A stretch of DNA of 64,000 bases from Acuticoccus sp051016205 (GCA_051016205.1 CP136534.1:2108001-2172000); one strand, 5' to 3'. Shown: positions 18,760 to 28,487, numbered from the stretch's first letter. Notes: a model not told the origin generated them from the sequence alone. Numbers and translations: made by a program.

Positions 18760-19281
18760 TCAGTAGTCGAAGGGTTTTTCGATGGGGTCGAGAGGGTTCG
18801 GTGTTGCGGCGCGGTGGCTCCACACGAAGGCGGCCATGACAAGCGTTGCCGCCGCAAGAACGACCCCGGCAAGGGTGTCCAGCACCAACCCAGCAGGGGC
18901 GCTCACCACAAACAGCGCAATCACCGCCTCGGTCAGGTTTGCAGCAGCAAATGAGAAGGCGCCGAACGCGCGCCGCGGTGTGTGCCCCCTGTGGGTGATG
19001 ATCCCCACCAACCCAGCCACAAGGCACGCCCCCACCGCCAGCCACATGTTGATGGACGCACCGCCCAGCACGGCCGTCGGAAACAGGAGGATCGCGCCTG
19101 CAAGGAAAAAGAACCGCACGCCCATGGCCACAAACAAGATCGCACTCAGCCCGACGTCCATCACCCTTTGGCGGGTCAACGGCCGCTGCCGCTTCGCCAA
19201 AACGATAAAGATGAGGACCAGAGCTGCGAGACCGAACAAAGTGGTGTCGAAGCGGGCGATGAAGACGATGAGGTCGGTCAC
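18760..19281 (-). CDS. Unrecognised integral membrane protein
   Basis: A 173-residue protein with about five hydrophobic helices (LFGLAALVLIFIVLA, VGLSAILFVAMGVRFFFLAG, MWLAVGACLVAGLVGII, AVIALFVVSAPAGLVLDTLA, GVVLAAATLVMAAFVW) and short charged loops. No family motif was recognised. Its frame is favoured over the longer overlapping minus-strand frame because of this regular membrane pattern. It diverges from the following sulfotransferase-like gene. Confidence 0.6.
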   Translation of the reverse strand: MTDLIVFIARFDTTLFGLAALVLIFIVLAKRQRPLTRQRVMDVGLSAILFVAMGVRFFFLAGAILLFPTAVLGGASINMWLAVGACLVAGLVGIITHRGHTPRRAFGAFSFAAANLTEAVIALFVVSAPAGLVLDTLAGVVLAAATLVMAAFVWSHRAATPNPLDPIEKPFDY

Positions 19282-19447
19282 ACGGCTCCTTTTGCACGTC
19301 GTTGCGTTGTCGGCAAAGTGGCTGGCAAGCGTGCCACGGGTGCCGTGATTCCCTTCAGTTCGGACCTTTGTCGATCACAAGGACAGTGACAAGCATGGTT
19401 TTTGTGCGATACGGGCGGTCCGCCAAACGCCTGGCCAAGGGAACGCC

Positions 19448-20287
19448 GTGCTCGCCAAATTGTTCAAATCAGTGCCGGACTATATTCGTATCCGTCCGCC
19501 CCTCTACCACCCCGACTTTCCTTACATTTTGATGTGGAGCCAAAAGTCGGGCTGCACCACGGTGGTGAAGTGGTTCTTTGCACAGGTGGGCCTTTTGGAC
19601 GAGGCACTCGCCTACGCCCGCTGGATCCACCGCTACGAGGGCGAGGTCTTTAAGCGCCGCCCCAACTACCGCAAGGACATGGCCGAGGCTATCGCCAACA
19701 AGACCCACAAGGTGGTCAAGGTGGTGCGCGATCCCCTCAGGCGCGCCCCAAGCGCTTTCCTGGTCCTTGCCGAGCGCGGCGCCATCGGCAAACGCCACCA
19801 CTGGGTAAAGGACCATTGGGACCTAGTGGACGATTGGCTGTCCGAGCGCGGCGAGATCCCCAAAGAGGGTCTGTCGTTCATGCAGCACCTTGAGATGGTA
19901 AAGGCCTACGAGCGCCGCGCCCCGCTCAGCATCAATCTTCACCTCGCGCCACAATTTGTCGCGGGCGAGGAGGACGCGGTGGACACTTACGTCCCCATCG
20001 AGCGCTTCCAGGCGTGGGCGGAGACCACCGCCAAGGAAGACGGGCTGAAGGCGGTGGATTTTGATGCCATCACCGACTCTGTCCACCACCACAAGGTGGT
20101 CCCGTCGGTGACTGAGGCGCTGGGCGAGCGGCCTGAGACGGTCAAAATTGTCCGCGGCGCCTATGCGGATGGGGATTTTCCCTCCTCAAGCGCATTCTTG
20201 AACCCGCGGTCCCTGCCTTTGGTGCGCGCTGCCTACCAGTGCGACATCGAGCGCTACGGCCACCTTTACGGGCTCGACAAGGGCTGA
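19448..20287 (+). CDS. Sulfotransferase-family protein
   Basis: A 279-residue protein starting at GTG 19448 with AAGGGAA upstream. It has the two PAPS-binding elements of cytosolic or Golgi-type sulfotransferases: a 5'-phosphosulfate loop-like SQKSGCTTVVKWFF near residue 32 and a 3'-phosphate motif KVVRDPLRRAPSAF near residue 97. Such enzymes move a sulfuryl group from PAPS to a sugar, lipid or small molecule hydroxyl. The acceptor is unknown. No signal peptide is present. The sequence shares its type, but not close wording, with the broken gene at 39263-40002. Confidence 0.78.
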   Translation: MLAKLFKSVPDYIRIRPPLYHPDFPYILMWSQKSGCTTVVKWFFAQVGLLDEALAYARWIHRYEGEVFKRRPNYRKDMAEAIANKTHKVVKVVRDPLRRAPSAFLVLAERGAIGKRHHWVKDHWDLVDDWLSERGEIPKEGLSFMQHLEMVKAYERRAPLSINLHLAPQFVAGEEDAVDTYVPIERFQAWAETTAKEDGLKAVDFDAITDSVHHHKVVPSVTEALGERPETVKIVRGAYADGDFPSSSAFLNPRSLPLVRAAYQCDIERYGHLYGLDKG

Positions 20288-20581
20288 TGTGGGCGAGGCG
20301 AGCGATCAGGACATGCGCCGGATTTGAATGTCAGTCCGTCCTCATCGGCTCAGTTTCATCCAAACCCTAGCGGATCGTGCCCTGAGCGCAGTTTTCTAAG
20401 GACCGTACCCGGTCAATCGCACGCACGGTTGCGCGTCTGGTTGAATCTGGACCGATTTTCCATCCGATGACCGTGTGTGATCAGCGGGGCAGTGCTCGCG
20501 CACGAGGCGGCCACCCGTTTGCGTTGTTGATCCGTTCTTGGTTAGGCTAGGGCCAGACCACGTTCTAACGGACACTTTCCC

Positions 20582-21604
20582 ATGACACTGCGAGGCAACT
20601 TCCTCGCCGCAAGCGCATTGCTTGCGGGGGTTATCGGCGCACAAGCGCCTGCGATGGCACAAGGCGAGGCCTGCGGCATCGACCGCCCGGTGATGTTCGG
20701 CGGTCTCGACTATGGCTCGGCCGCTTTTCACACTTCCCTGGCGCGCTTCATCATCGAGGAGGGGTATGGCTGCAAGACCGATGTCATCCCCGGCACCACC
20801 CTGGTACTGAACACAGGGCTGGCCCGTGGCGACGTTGACGTCGTGATGGAGGTGTGGACGGCCAATCCCGCCCAAGCCTTCCTGGATGCAAAGGAAGCCG
20901 GCACCGTTGAGGAGCTTGGGGCCACCTTCCCCGACGCCACAGAGGGCTGGTTCGTGCCAAGCTACCTGGTGCAAGGGGACGGCGCTGCAGCGCCCGACCT
21001 TAAAGGAGTGTCCGATCTTGCCGGCCACAAGGAGCTGTTCAAGGACCCTGAAGAGCCTGACAAAGGGCGTTTCTACAACTGCGTCATCGGCTGGCAGTGC
21101 GAGGTGGTGAATTCCAAAAAGCTGATCGCCTACGGTCTTGAGGATGACTACAGCAATGTGCGTCCCGGTGCTGGCGCCGCACTGGAAGCAGCCGTTGAAT
21201 CTGCGTACCTGCGCGAAAAGCCTGTCCTCTTTTACCACTGGGCGCCCACCTGGCTCCTCGGCAAGTACGATTTTGTGAAGCTTGAAGAGCCCCCCTACGA
21301 CAAGGCCGTGTGGGATGAAATGATGGCAAGCGATACGCCGACGGAGGCCACCGCCTACCCGCAGACCAAGGTGGTCATTGCCGGCAGCACCGCATTTGGC
21401 GAAGAAGCGCCTGCTCTGCGGGAGTTCTTATTGAACTATGGGATGACCAGCGCGGAAACCAGCGCCGCCCTTGCCTTCATGCGTGACAATGATGCTGAGG
21501 CGTCAGAGGCTGCTGCAAACTTCCTCAAAGAACACCCTGACGTGTGGCGCGCCTGGGTCCCTGAGGAGGTTGCTGACAAAGTGGCAGCTGCCGTCGGCAG
21601 CTGA
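20582..21604 (+). CDS. Glycine betaine/proline-type ABC transporter binding protein (ProX/OpuAC family), solitary copy
   Basis: A 340-residue exported protein: signal peptide ending ...QAPAMAQG, then an OpuAC domain with IDRPVMFGGLDYGSAAFHTS, DVDVVMEVWTAN, GRFYNCVIGWQCEVVNSKKL and FYHWAPTWLLGKYDFVKLEEP. The Trp- and Tyr-rich positions that cage quaternary ammonium groups in ProX/OpuAC fit a betaine-like ligand. It is a paralogue of the binding protein at 23956-24993, with several long identical stretches such as GRFYNC and EPPYD. It has no transporter genes on its own strand and converges on the ProV-like gene across a shared terminator. Confidence 0.9.
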   Translation: MTLRGNFLAASALLAGVIGAQAPAMAQGEACGIDRPVMFGGLDYGSAAFHTSLARFIIEEGYGCKTDVIPGTTLVLNTGLARGDVDVVMEVWTANPAQAFLDAKEAGTVEELGATFPDATEGWFVPSYLVQGDGAAAPDLKGVSDLAGHKELFKDPEEPDKGRFYNCVIGWQCEVVNSKKLIAYGLEDDYSNVRPGAGAALEAAVESAYLREKPVLFYHWAPTWLLGKYDFVKLEEPPYDKAVWDEMMASDTPTEATAYPQTKVVIAGSTAFGEEAPALREFLLNYGMTSAETSAALAFMRDNDAEASEAAANFLKEHPDVWRAWVPEEVADKVAAAVGS

Positions 21605-21674
21605 CTTATCCTGCGTCCAAGGGGGCGCAGGCAATATGCTCTGATCCGCCGCCAAACATGGCGCTCCAGATAAG

Positions 21675-21710
21675 AAAAACCCACCGGCTGTCTGGCTGGT
21701 GGGTTTTTTT
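21675..21710. terminator. Bidirectional intrinsic terminator
   Basis: An 11-bp A/T-flanked stem (AAAAACCCACC pairing with GGTGGGTTTTT), followed by further T. It lies between the convergent binding-protein and ATPase genes and can serve both strands. Confidence 0.88.
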
Positions 21711-21729
21711 CGTTGCCGGCCAAGGCGGC

Positions 21730-22947
21730 TCAGTGCTGGGCGGGTGGCGAGCCGTTGGGCCGCCCCGGATTTTTGGGCGGGGTGAGGACGGAGCTCATCT
21801 CCCGCGATGAGACGACGCCAAGGAGCTGCCCGTCATTGTCCACCACCGGAAGCGGGTACTCGCAGTCAAGGCTGGCTGGCAGTGCCACTTCCAAAATGTC
21901 GTCTGCGGTGAGGGTGGGGCCTTGTTGGGCCACATCGTAAAGGCTGATGCCGTCGCGGGGGGTGCGGATCGCATCTTCAAGGTGCTGCTGACTGGTCACA
22001 CCGCGATAGGCCTTGTGGTCCACCACATAGCCATAGCGCTCGCCAAGGCGTCGCATGTCCTCAAGGGCAGCTTCGATGTTCTCTCCTGTCAGGCGCGCTT
22101 TCGGCGGCTTCATCACCACATCCACGGTGAGGACACGGGCGCGGTTCACGTCGCGCACAAAGTCGGTGACGTACTCGTCCGCAGGGTTGAGCAGGATTTC
22201 CGGAGGCGTGCCCACCTGGCTCAGCCGGCCGTCCTTCAAGATGGCGATGTGGTCGCCGATCCTCAGCGCTTCATCCAAGTCGTGGGTGATGAAGACGATG
22301 GTTTTGCCGAGACGCGCCTGAAGCTCGATAAGCTGGTCCTGCATCTGGCTGCGGATCAGGGGGTCGAGGGCCGAGAAGGCCTCGTCCATCAGGAGGATTT
22401 CGGCGTCCGTCGCAAGTGCGCGGCCAAGGCCCACACGCTGCTGCATGCCGCCCGAGAGCTGGCTTGGATACTGGTCTTCGAACCCCGTCAGGCCGACGGC
22501 ATCCACCCACTCTTGCGCCTTTGCCCTGCGGTCGGACTTTGACAGCCCCCGTATGGCCAGTCCGTAGCCGACATTTTCGATGACCGTACGGTGGGGCATC
22601 AGACCGAAGCGCTGGAACACCATGCTCATCTTGGTGCGCCTGAAGCGCTCCAACTGGCGGCTCTTCATGTCCATCACGTTCTCGCCTTCAACGAGGATGG
22701 ATCCGGCTGTGGGGTCGATCAGGCGGTTGAAGTGACGGATGAGGGTGGATTTGCCGGAACCCGACAGCCCCATGATGACAAAGGTCTCACCCTTTTGGAT
22801 GGACAGGGACACGTCCGCCAAGCCCACGGTATGGCCTGTCTGGGCAAGGAGTTCCTCCTTCGACAGACCTTCGCGGTAACGCTCAAGAGCCGTCTTCGGC
22901 GAGGGGCCGAAGATCTTCGTAACGTTCTGGACTTCGATAAGTGACAT
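21730..22947 (-). CDS. proV: Glycine betaine/proline ABC transporter ATPase with C-terminal CBS domains
   Basis: A 405-residue protein from ATG 22947. The N-terminus (IEVQNVTKIFGPSPKTAL) and GLSKEELLAQTGHTVG insertion are ProV-specific. The ATPase core has Walker A GLSGSGKST, signature QLSGGMQQRVGLGRAL and Walker B ILLMDEAFSALDP. The C-terminal ~120 residues form a CBS pair (ending PLPVVDNDGQLLGVVSSREM), which in ProV/OpuA senses ionic strength or nucleotides. It powers uptake of compatible solutes at the inner membrane. It is the last gene of a proX-proW-proV operon, 13 bases after the permease. Confidence 0.94.
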   Translation of the reverse strand: MSLIEVQNVTKIFGPSPKTALERYREGLSKEELLAQTGHTVGLADVSLSIQKGETFVIMGLSGSGKSTLIRHFNRLIDPTAGSILVEGENVMDMKSRQLERFRRTKMSMVFQRFGLMPHRTVIENVGYGLAIRGLSKSDRRAKAQEWVDAVGLTGFEDQYPSQLSGGMQQRVGLGRALATDAEILLMDEAFSALDPLIRSQMQDQLIELQARLGKTIVFITHDLDEALRIGDHIAILKDGRLSQVGTPPEILLNPADEYVTDFVRDVNRARVLTVDVVMKPPKARLTGENIEAALEDMRRLGERYGYVVDHKAYRGVTSQQHLEDAIRTPRDGISLYDVAQQGPTLTADDILEVALPASLDCEYPLPVVDNDGQLLGVVSSREMSSVLTPPKNPGRPNGSPPAQH

Positions 22948-22960
22948 AGCGAGATGGCTC

Positions 22961-23836
22961 CTAGTGCGCAACGCGGCGGTATTTTTGCGCCCGCGAGCCG
23001 AAGGCCTGACTGATCCGGTCGAAGATGATGGCGAGAATGACAATCGCAATACCGCCGATCAGCCCTTGGCCGGCATCGTTGCGCTGGAGCCCCAAGAGCA
23101 CCGTTTCGCCGACGCCCCGTGCGCCGATCATGGAGGCGATCACCACCATGGCAAGGGCCATCATCATGGTCTGGTTGATGCCTTGCATGATGGAGGGAAG
23201 GGCAAGGGGGATCTGAACGCCTGTCAGCATCTGCCAGCGGTTGGCGCCGAAGGCACGGCTTGCCTCCACCACCTCTGAATCCACGTAGCGAATGCCAAGA
23301 TCGGTCAAACGAATAAGCGGCGGTGTGGCATAGATCACCGTTGCCAAGACGGCGGGGATTTTGCCCAGCCCGAACAGCATCACCGCGGGGATCAGGTAGA
23401 CGAAGCTCGGGATCGTCTGCATCAGGTCCAAAATCGGGTTGATGATGGCCCGCGCCCTGTTGGACTTGGCAATCAACACCCCGACGGGAATGCCGATAAT
23501 GACGGAGATCGCCACCGAGACCGCCATGATGGCGACCGTTTGCATCGCCTGCGTCCAAAGGCCGAGGGTGCCGATGAACCACAGCGCGATCACCATCGCG
23601 ATGGACAGGACAATCCGTCGCGAGGCCCCATAGGCAATGAGCCCCACCGCAGCGAGGATCACCAGCGGCGGTGCATCGCGCAATATCCCTTCCAGCCAGA
23701 CAAGGGCCTGGAGCAGGAAGTTGGAGAAGGCCTCGAAGGCATCCCCATAGTTGGTGACGAGGTGGGTGACGAAGGTGTTCGTGGCTTTGCGAATGGCATC
23801 GCCCACGTGCTCGCCAAGAAAGAGTGTCTCATCCAT
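22961..23836 (-). CDS. proW: Glycine betaine/proline ABC transporter permease
   Basis: A 291-residue membrane protein with an N-terminal extension of about 50 residues and then six to seven hydrophobic segments. The permease EAA region SRAFGANRWQMLTGVQIPLALPSIMQGINQTMMMA is typical of ProW/OpuAB, where the EAA loop contacts the ATPase (quoted in part: VEASRAFGANRWQML). It forms the pore of the importer with ProV. It lies 119 bases after the binding protein gene in the same orientation. Confidence 0.94.
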   Translation of the reverse strand: MDETLFLGEHVGDAIRKATNTFVTHLVTNYGDAFEAFSNFLLQALVWLEGILRDAPPLVILAAVGLIAYGASRRIVLSIAMVIALWFIGTLGLWTQAMQTVAIMAVSVAISVIIGIPVGVLIAKSNRARAIINPILDLMQTIPSFVYLIPAVMLFGLGKIPAVLATVIYATPPLIRLTDLGIRYVDSEVVEASRAFGANRWQMLTGVQIPLALPSIMQGINQTMMMALAMVVIASMIGARGVGETVLLGLQRNDAGQGLIGGIAIVILAIIFDRISQAFGSRAQKYRRVAH

Positions 23837-23955
23837 GACCGCGCCGGCGCTCCCTCATGGGTGTTCTTGTCAATGTCCGCCTTTTGCGGTTCCCGGACCC
23901 GTTTCGACAAACGGGCGTTGGGGCGGCCCATTCTGCGCCGCCCCATGGCTCTACG

Positions 23956-24993
23956 CTAGCTTGAGGCCAGCGCCGCATCGACGCGCTCTGCCGCATCCGC
24001 AGGCAGCCAAGTGCGCCACGTGTCACCATTGTTGCGCAGCCACCACTGTGCGGCCTCGTCGGCCGAGGCGGTTTCGTCTTGCATGTAGGCGAGCGCCTTG
24101 GAGACCGTGGCTGCGTCCGTGCGGTACTTGCCAAGGAAGTCCATGATGGTGGGGGCCGTTGCGGCGTACTCAGAGTTCACCGCAATGCTGACCTCAACCA
24201 CAGGGAAGGCTGTGGCTTCCGTCACGTCGGTGGGGTCTTCGGTGTCGGCCATCTTCTGCCAGATGGCATCGTCGTAAGGTGGCTCTTCCAGCTGAACCAC
24301 ATCATCGCCCACCTTACCCAGCACCCATGTGGGCGCCCAGTAGTAGAAGACGATGGGCTTCTCGCGCAGGATGGCCGACTCGATGGCCCCTGCCAGCGCG
24401 CCGCCTGTGCCGGGGCGGAAGTTGGTAAAGGTGTCGGTCAAGCCGTAGGCGTGCAGCTTCTTGGTGTTGAAGACCTCACAGCCCCAGCCGAGAATGCAGT
24501 TATAAAACCGTCCTTTGCCGGGCTCCTCAGGGTCGGCGAACAGCTCAGCGTACTGTGGAAGGTCCTTCACCGACTTCAGGTTGGGCGCTGCGGCATCGGG
24601 CCCTTCCACCAGGTATTTGGGCACGTACCAGGCTTGCACGGCATCGGGGTAGGCAATCCCCGCCACCTCCACGTCGCCATCGGCGGCAGCTTTCTCCCAG
24701 GCTTCGCGCACGTTCGGGATCCACATCTCCATGGTGATGTCGATGTCGCCACGGATCATCCCGTTCAGAAGGGGGATGGTGGACCCTGGAATGGACTCGG
24801 TGCGGCAGCCGTAGCCGTGTTCCAGGATGAATCCGGCGACACCGACGTGAAAGGCGTTTGAATCCCAGTCGAGCCCGGCGAACACGACGGGCCGATCAAG
24901 CCCGTCACATGATGCGGCATCGGCCATGGCAGGGGCGCTCATGAGCCATGCGGGCGTTGCCACGAGGGCAGCGGCGAAAAGCGGTATCCTCAT
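23956..24993 (-). CDS. proX: Glycine betaine/proline ABC transporter binding protein, operon copy
   Basis: A 345-residue exported protein starting at ATG 24993 (GGAG about 12 bases upstream), chosen because MRIPLFAAALVATPAWLMSA is a signal peptide; the open frame upstream is not protein-like. The mature OpuAC domain has LDRPVVFAGLDWDSNAFHVG, DIDITMEMWIPN, GRFYNCILGWGCEVFNTKKL and FYYWAPTWVLGKVGDDVV. It is the first gene of the importer operon. It captures a betaine-like solute in the periplasm; the exact ligand is unknown. Confidence 0.92.
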   Translation of the reverse strand: MRIPLFAAALVATPAWLMSAPAMADAASCDGLDRPVVFAGLDWDSNAFHVGVAGFILEHGYGCRTESIPGSTIPLLNGMIRGDIDITMEMWIPNVREAWEKAAADGDVEVAGIAYPDAVQAWYVPKYLVEGPDAAAPNLKSVKDLPQYAELFADPEEPGKGRFYNCILGWGCEVFNTKKLHAYGLTDTFTNFRPGTGGALAGAIESAILREKPIVFYYWAPTWVLGKVGDDVVQLEEPPYDDAIWQKMADTEDPTDVTEATAFPVVEVSIAVNSEYAATAPTIMDFLGKYRTDAATVSKALAYMQDETASADEAAQWWLRNNGDTWRTWLPADAAERVDAALASS

Positions 24994-25751
24994 CCTCAAC
25001 GGTCTCGCTCCTTCCATTTGTATTGGCGCTCCCGCTGTGCCGGATGGCGTTGCGAGAGGCAGATGGACTGTGCTCACGCGTCCTTGCGCGCCCTGAGGCG
25101 ACCGGCCCGGCGCGAGCCCGTGCCAGATCAAGCGTTCAAAGTGTGAAGTTTCAGTATAGGCTGCCCCTTTGCGCTGTAAAGGCGGCATGCCGTCGCCAAG
25201 GCGACAATTCTTCTCCAGCCGCCCTGCCACGGTGAGCAGACCATCACTTTAGACTTCATACCGAAAGGATGGCGAAATTCTAACGAAACATTGCAAGAAC
25301 CCTGGTCGACCAATGCGGATACGCTCGTTGTGGTGTGAGAAATACCACGTACATTCATCTTGATGGATATGTCCGCTGAGATGATCTTTATCAGATCGGT
25401 CAAGTTGTCAGCGCCCTCATGCGCGCCCCACGCAGTGCCCTCAAGTCCTTGATTGGTGCCATGGCGGGCTCAATACAGTTCTAGGATCGAAGTCCTTGGT
25501 TTGGCATCTATCGATGTCGCCCAGCACCGGCGGCGGGCGTGTTTTGGGCCGGTTTTCGTCTTGAAGGGCCAACCGATCGCCAAGTCATCGGCGCACCATC
25601 GATTGAAGCACGTGATGGTTCTCATCCAAGAGGTTGATGGATCGCAACTCCTGTCGCGACCGTTCGGGGAGAATTCGTATCGGCCTTGCCATGGAACCGT
25701 TCGGTGGGTTTTGTGGGAGAATCTGGCCGGCGAAACGGTGTCACGTCCCCC
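24994..25751. other. Intergenic region between divergent genes
   Basis: About 750 bases without a gene. The central part (about 25140-25640) is less GC-rich than its surroundings and probably contains the promoters of the proXWV operon and the acyl-CoA synthetase gene. A 91-residue leftward frame at 25128-25403 was considered and not accepted. Confidence 0.45.
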
Positions 25752-27353
25752 ATGCCTTCCGATCTCAGTGCCTTCCAAACCTATGTGGACGCGCGTGCCG
25801 GGTTCTCCTGGGCCCTCCCGCGCGCCTTCAACATTGCCTCCATATGCTGCGACACATGGGCCGCGCGCGAGGCGTCCCGCACATGCCTGATTTTTGCTGA
25901 TGGGATGGGCGCGCCAATGCCTGTCAGCTACGGCGCGCTGCGCGAGGGGGCGAACAGGCTCGCCAACGTTCTGAGCGCCCGCGGCGTGGGGCCGGGCACA
26001 CGAGTCGCCATCCAACTGGGCCAGCGCCTTGAGACGGTGCTGGCTCACCTTGCAGTCTATAAGAGCGGGGCCATTGCCGTGCCGATCGCCGCCGTGTTCG
26101 GGCCCGATGCGATTGCCTACCGCCTCCAGACCTCCGGCGCGCACTGCCTCATCACCACCGCCGAAATCGCCGAGCGGTTGGGCCCATGCGAGGTGGATAT
26201 CCTGGTGGTGGACGGCCCCACATCGTCCCCCCAAAACCTTGCCGCTCTGATGGAGAAGGCAAGTCCGGACGCGCTGACGGCCCCCACAGGTCCCGACGAC
26301 CCCGCCATGATGATCTTCACGTCAGGCACGACCGGTCAGCCCAAAGGCGCACTGCACGGCCATAGGGTGCTCCTCGGTCATCTGCCTGGCGTGCAAATGC
26401 ACCACGATTTGTTGCCCCAGAAGGGCGACCGGTTGTGGACACCGGCAGACTGGGCGTGGGCAGGCGGTCTCCTCAACGTTCTCCTGCCAGGCCTTGCCCT
26501 TGGTGTGCCCGTGGTGGCGCAGCGGGCCGAGCGCTTCGACGCGCAGGAGGCGCTCGACTGGGCCGCTGAGGCTGAGGTGCGCAACGCCTTCATTCCCCCG
26601 ACCGCGCTGAGGCTGATGCGCCAGACAACGCCAAAGGTGCGTCTTCGCTCCATCGGGTCGGGCGGTGAGCAGTTGGGGGCTGAGACGTTCCAATGGGCTA
26701 AGAGCCGGCTTGGCATCACCGTCAACGAGTTTTACGGCCAGAGCGAGTGTAACCTCGTCCTCTCCAGCTGTTCGGCTTGGGGGCTTGCGACCCCAGGCGT
26801 CATCGGCCGGCCGGTTCCTGGCCACAGGGTGGCGGTGGTGGACGAGAACGGCCAGCCCGTCCCCGACGGTGAGCCCGGCACCATTGCCATTGCAGCGCCA
26901 GATCCGGTCATGTTCCTCGGTTATTGGAACGACAGGGCGGCCACATTGGAAAAATTCCGCAACGGCTATCTGATGACAGGCGACCAAGGATACGAAGGCC
27001 CCGACGGTGTCTCATTCGTGGGGCGGGATGACGATGTCATCACGTCGGCCGGCTACAGGATCGGCCCCGGCGAAATCGAAGACTGCCTTGTGGCCCACCC
27101 CGACGTGGCGCTTGCTGCCGTTGTGGGCATGCCGGACCCTGTGCGTACAGAAGTGGTGGCCGCCTACGTTGTCCTGAGGGAGGGGGCAAAGCCGTCGGAG
27201 ACGCTAGTGGAGGTCATCAAGACCCATGTGCGCCAGCGCCTGTCGGCCCACGAGTACCCGCGCGTGGTCACATTCGTGGACGACATTCCCTTGACCACCA
27301 CAGGCAAGGTGATCCGCCGCCATTTCCGTGCCCATGCCAAGGGTGAAGCCTGA
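25752..27353 (+). CDS. AMP-forming acyl-CoA synthetase
   Basis: A 533-residue adenylate-forming enzyme; the ATG at 25752 fits the family N-terminus better than an open extension upstream. Motifs are the P-loop IFTSGTTGQPKGALHGH, EFYGQSECN (A5), YLMTGDQGYEGPDGVSFVGRDDD (A7-A8), and the catalytic lysine in TTTGKVIRRHFR (A10). The overall pattern is that of medium-chain or acetyl-type acyl-CoA synthetases. It activates a carboxylic acid to acyl-AMP and then acyl-CoA. It is monocistronic, so the substrate is not indicated by context. Confidence 0.9.
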   Translation: MPSDLSAFQTYVDARAGFSWALPRAFNIASICCDTWAAREASRTCLIFADGMGAPMPVSYGALREGANRLANVLSARGVGPGTRVAIQLGQRLETVLAHLAVYKSGAIAVPIAAVFGPDAIAYRLQTSGAHCLITTAEIAERLGPCEVDILVVDGPTSSPQNLAALMEKASPDALTAPTGPDDPAMMIFTSGTTGQPKGALHGHRVLLGHLPGVQMHHDLLPQKGDRLWTPADWAWAGGLLNVLLPGLALGVPVVAQRAERFDAQEALDWAAEAEVRNAFIPPTALRLMRQTTPKVRLRSIGSGGEQLGAETFQWAKSRLGITVNEFYGQSECNLVLSSCSAWGLATPGVIGRPVPGHRVAVVDENGQPVPDGEPGTIAIAAPDPVMFLGYWNDRAATLEKFRNGYLMTGDQGYEGPDGVSFVGRDDDVITSAGYRIGPGEIEDCLVAHPDVALAAVVGMPDPVRTEVVAAYVVLREGAKPSETLVEVIKTHVRQRLSAHEYPRVVTFVDDIPLTTTGKVIRRHFRAHAKGEA

Positions 27354-27375
27354 GCCCGCTCCGGTGAGACGGCGC

Positions 27376-27765
27376 CTATCTTCGGGCGGCCTGACGGTCC
27401 AGGTCGCGGCGCAAAATCCGCATGTTGCTGCGGTTGGCCTTCCAAACCACGTCCACAAGGGTGCCGACCACTGGAATGGAGCCCACTAGGGTGTCGCCGG
27501 CAACGTTGGCGGCCATGCGGGCAAGGGTGCGTTTGCGCGCGCCCAAACGGTAACCCTGCACCAAAATGGCGGAGGACATGATCAGGCCGGCAAGGTCACC
27601 GATGCCGGGAACAATGCCGAGAATGGAATCCAATCCAAACCTGATGCCAAATACGCTAAAGCGCGAGTCCAGCCAGTGGGCCAGCGTGTCGAGTTGCCTG
27701 ACGTCGGACGAGCCGCGTCCGACGCGGCGGCGTGCGCCTCGGGCAAATGTCATCGTATCAGCCAT
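27376..27765 (-). CDS. DUF4112 domain protein
   Basis: A 129-residue protein from ATG 27765. The core matches the DUF4112 pattern: LDTLAHWLDSRFSVFGIRFG, LDSILGIVPGIGDLAGLIMS, GDTLVGSIPVVGTLVDVVWK, ANRSNMRILRRDL. It has two glycine-rich hydrophobic hairpins and is likely membrane associated. Its function is unknown. It converges on the acyl-CoA synthetase gene. Confidence 0.85.
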   Translation of the reverse strand: MADTMTFARGARRRVGRGSSDVRQLDTLAHWLDSRFSVFGIRFGLDSILGIVPGIGDLAGLIMSSAILVQGYRLGARKRTLARMAANVAGDTLVGSIPVVGTLVDVVWKANRSNMRILRRDLDRQAARR

Positions 27766-27938
27766 GCGAAAACAACACCTTGGGCGCCAGAGCGTTCCCA
27801 TTTTGATGGGTCGAGTTCTGTGCTGGAACCCAGACGGCCTGCGGCTTAATCTGGTTGAAGACGCTGGGGGCGGCGCTTCCGTCGAGGGCACACACCCTCT
27901 AGGCTGGGCCTACCGAAGGACCGCCGGAGCTGCCGTTC

Positions 27939-28487
27939 ATGACCGTTCACCCCCGCTTTGCCCCGTTCGACTTCAAGGCTTGGATCGAGCAGAACCGCCA
28001 CCTCCTGAAGCCCCCGGTCAACAACAAGCAGCTGTTCGATGAGAAGACGGGCATGGTCGTCATGATGGTGGGCGGCCCCAACATGCGCGTGGACTTCCAC
28101 GACGACCCTGTGGAGGAGTTTTTCTATCAACTCCAGGGCAACATGATTTTGAAGATCGCCGAAGGCGGCAAAATCTACGATGTGCCTGTGAAGGAAGGGG
28201 AGGTGTTCCTCCTGCCGCCCCACGCCCGCCACTCACCCCAACGGCCTGAGGCAGGCTCCATTGGCCTTGTGGTGGAAGGCACGCGCCGGGCCGGCGACAT
28301 CGACGGTTTCGAGTGGTTCTGCTTCAACTGCGGCGAGCGGGTGCACAGGGTGGAGGTGGAGCTTCAGGACATCGTGAAGGACCTGCCGCCCCTTTACGAT
28401 GCGTTTTATGGCGACGAGGCCGCGCGCACCTGTAAATCCTGCGGAACGCTGCACCCTGGCAAGGAGCCACCCGCCGGCTGGGTCTGA
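27939..28487 (+). CDS. nbaC: 3-hydroxyanthranilate 3,4-dioxygenase
   Basis: A 182-residue cupin enzyme of the kynurenine pathway. It opens 3-hydroxyanthranilate with O2 to 2-amino-3-carboxymuconate semialdehyde. Sequence support: FDFKAWIEQNRHLLKPPVNN, the iron ligands in RVDFHDDPVEEFFYQ (His, Glu) and HARHSPQRP (His), and the bacterial C-terminal rubredoxin-like metal site CFNCGE...CKSCGTLHPG. Length is exactly that of bacterial HAO. No other kynurenine genes are in the window. Confidence 0.95.
   Translation: MTVHPRFAPFDFKAWIEQNRHLLKPPVNNKQLFDEKTGMVVMMVGGPNMRVDFHDDPVEEFFYQLQGNMILKIAEGGKIYDVPVKEGEVFLLPPHARHSPQRPEAGSIGLVVEGTRRAGDIDGFEWFCFNCGERVHRVEVELQDIVKDLPPLYDAFYGDEAARTCKSCGTLHPGKEPPAGWV

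Noticed and set aside
18617..19297. 226-codon minus-strand frame overlapping the membrane protein
   Set aside because: The alternative frame at 18760-19281 has regular transmembrane helices; this one is Arg/His/Gly-rich.
25128..25403. 91-codon leftward frame in the intergenic region
   Set aside because: No ribosome binding site and no recognisable family; the region looks like promoter sequence.
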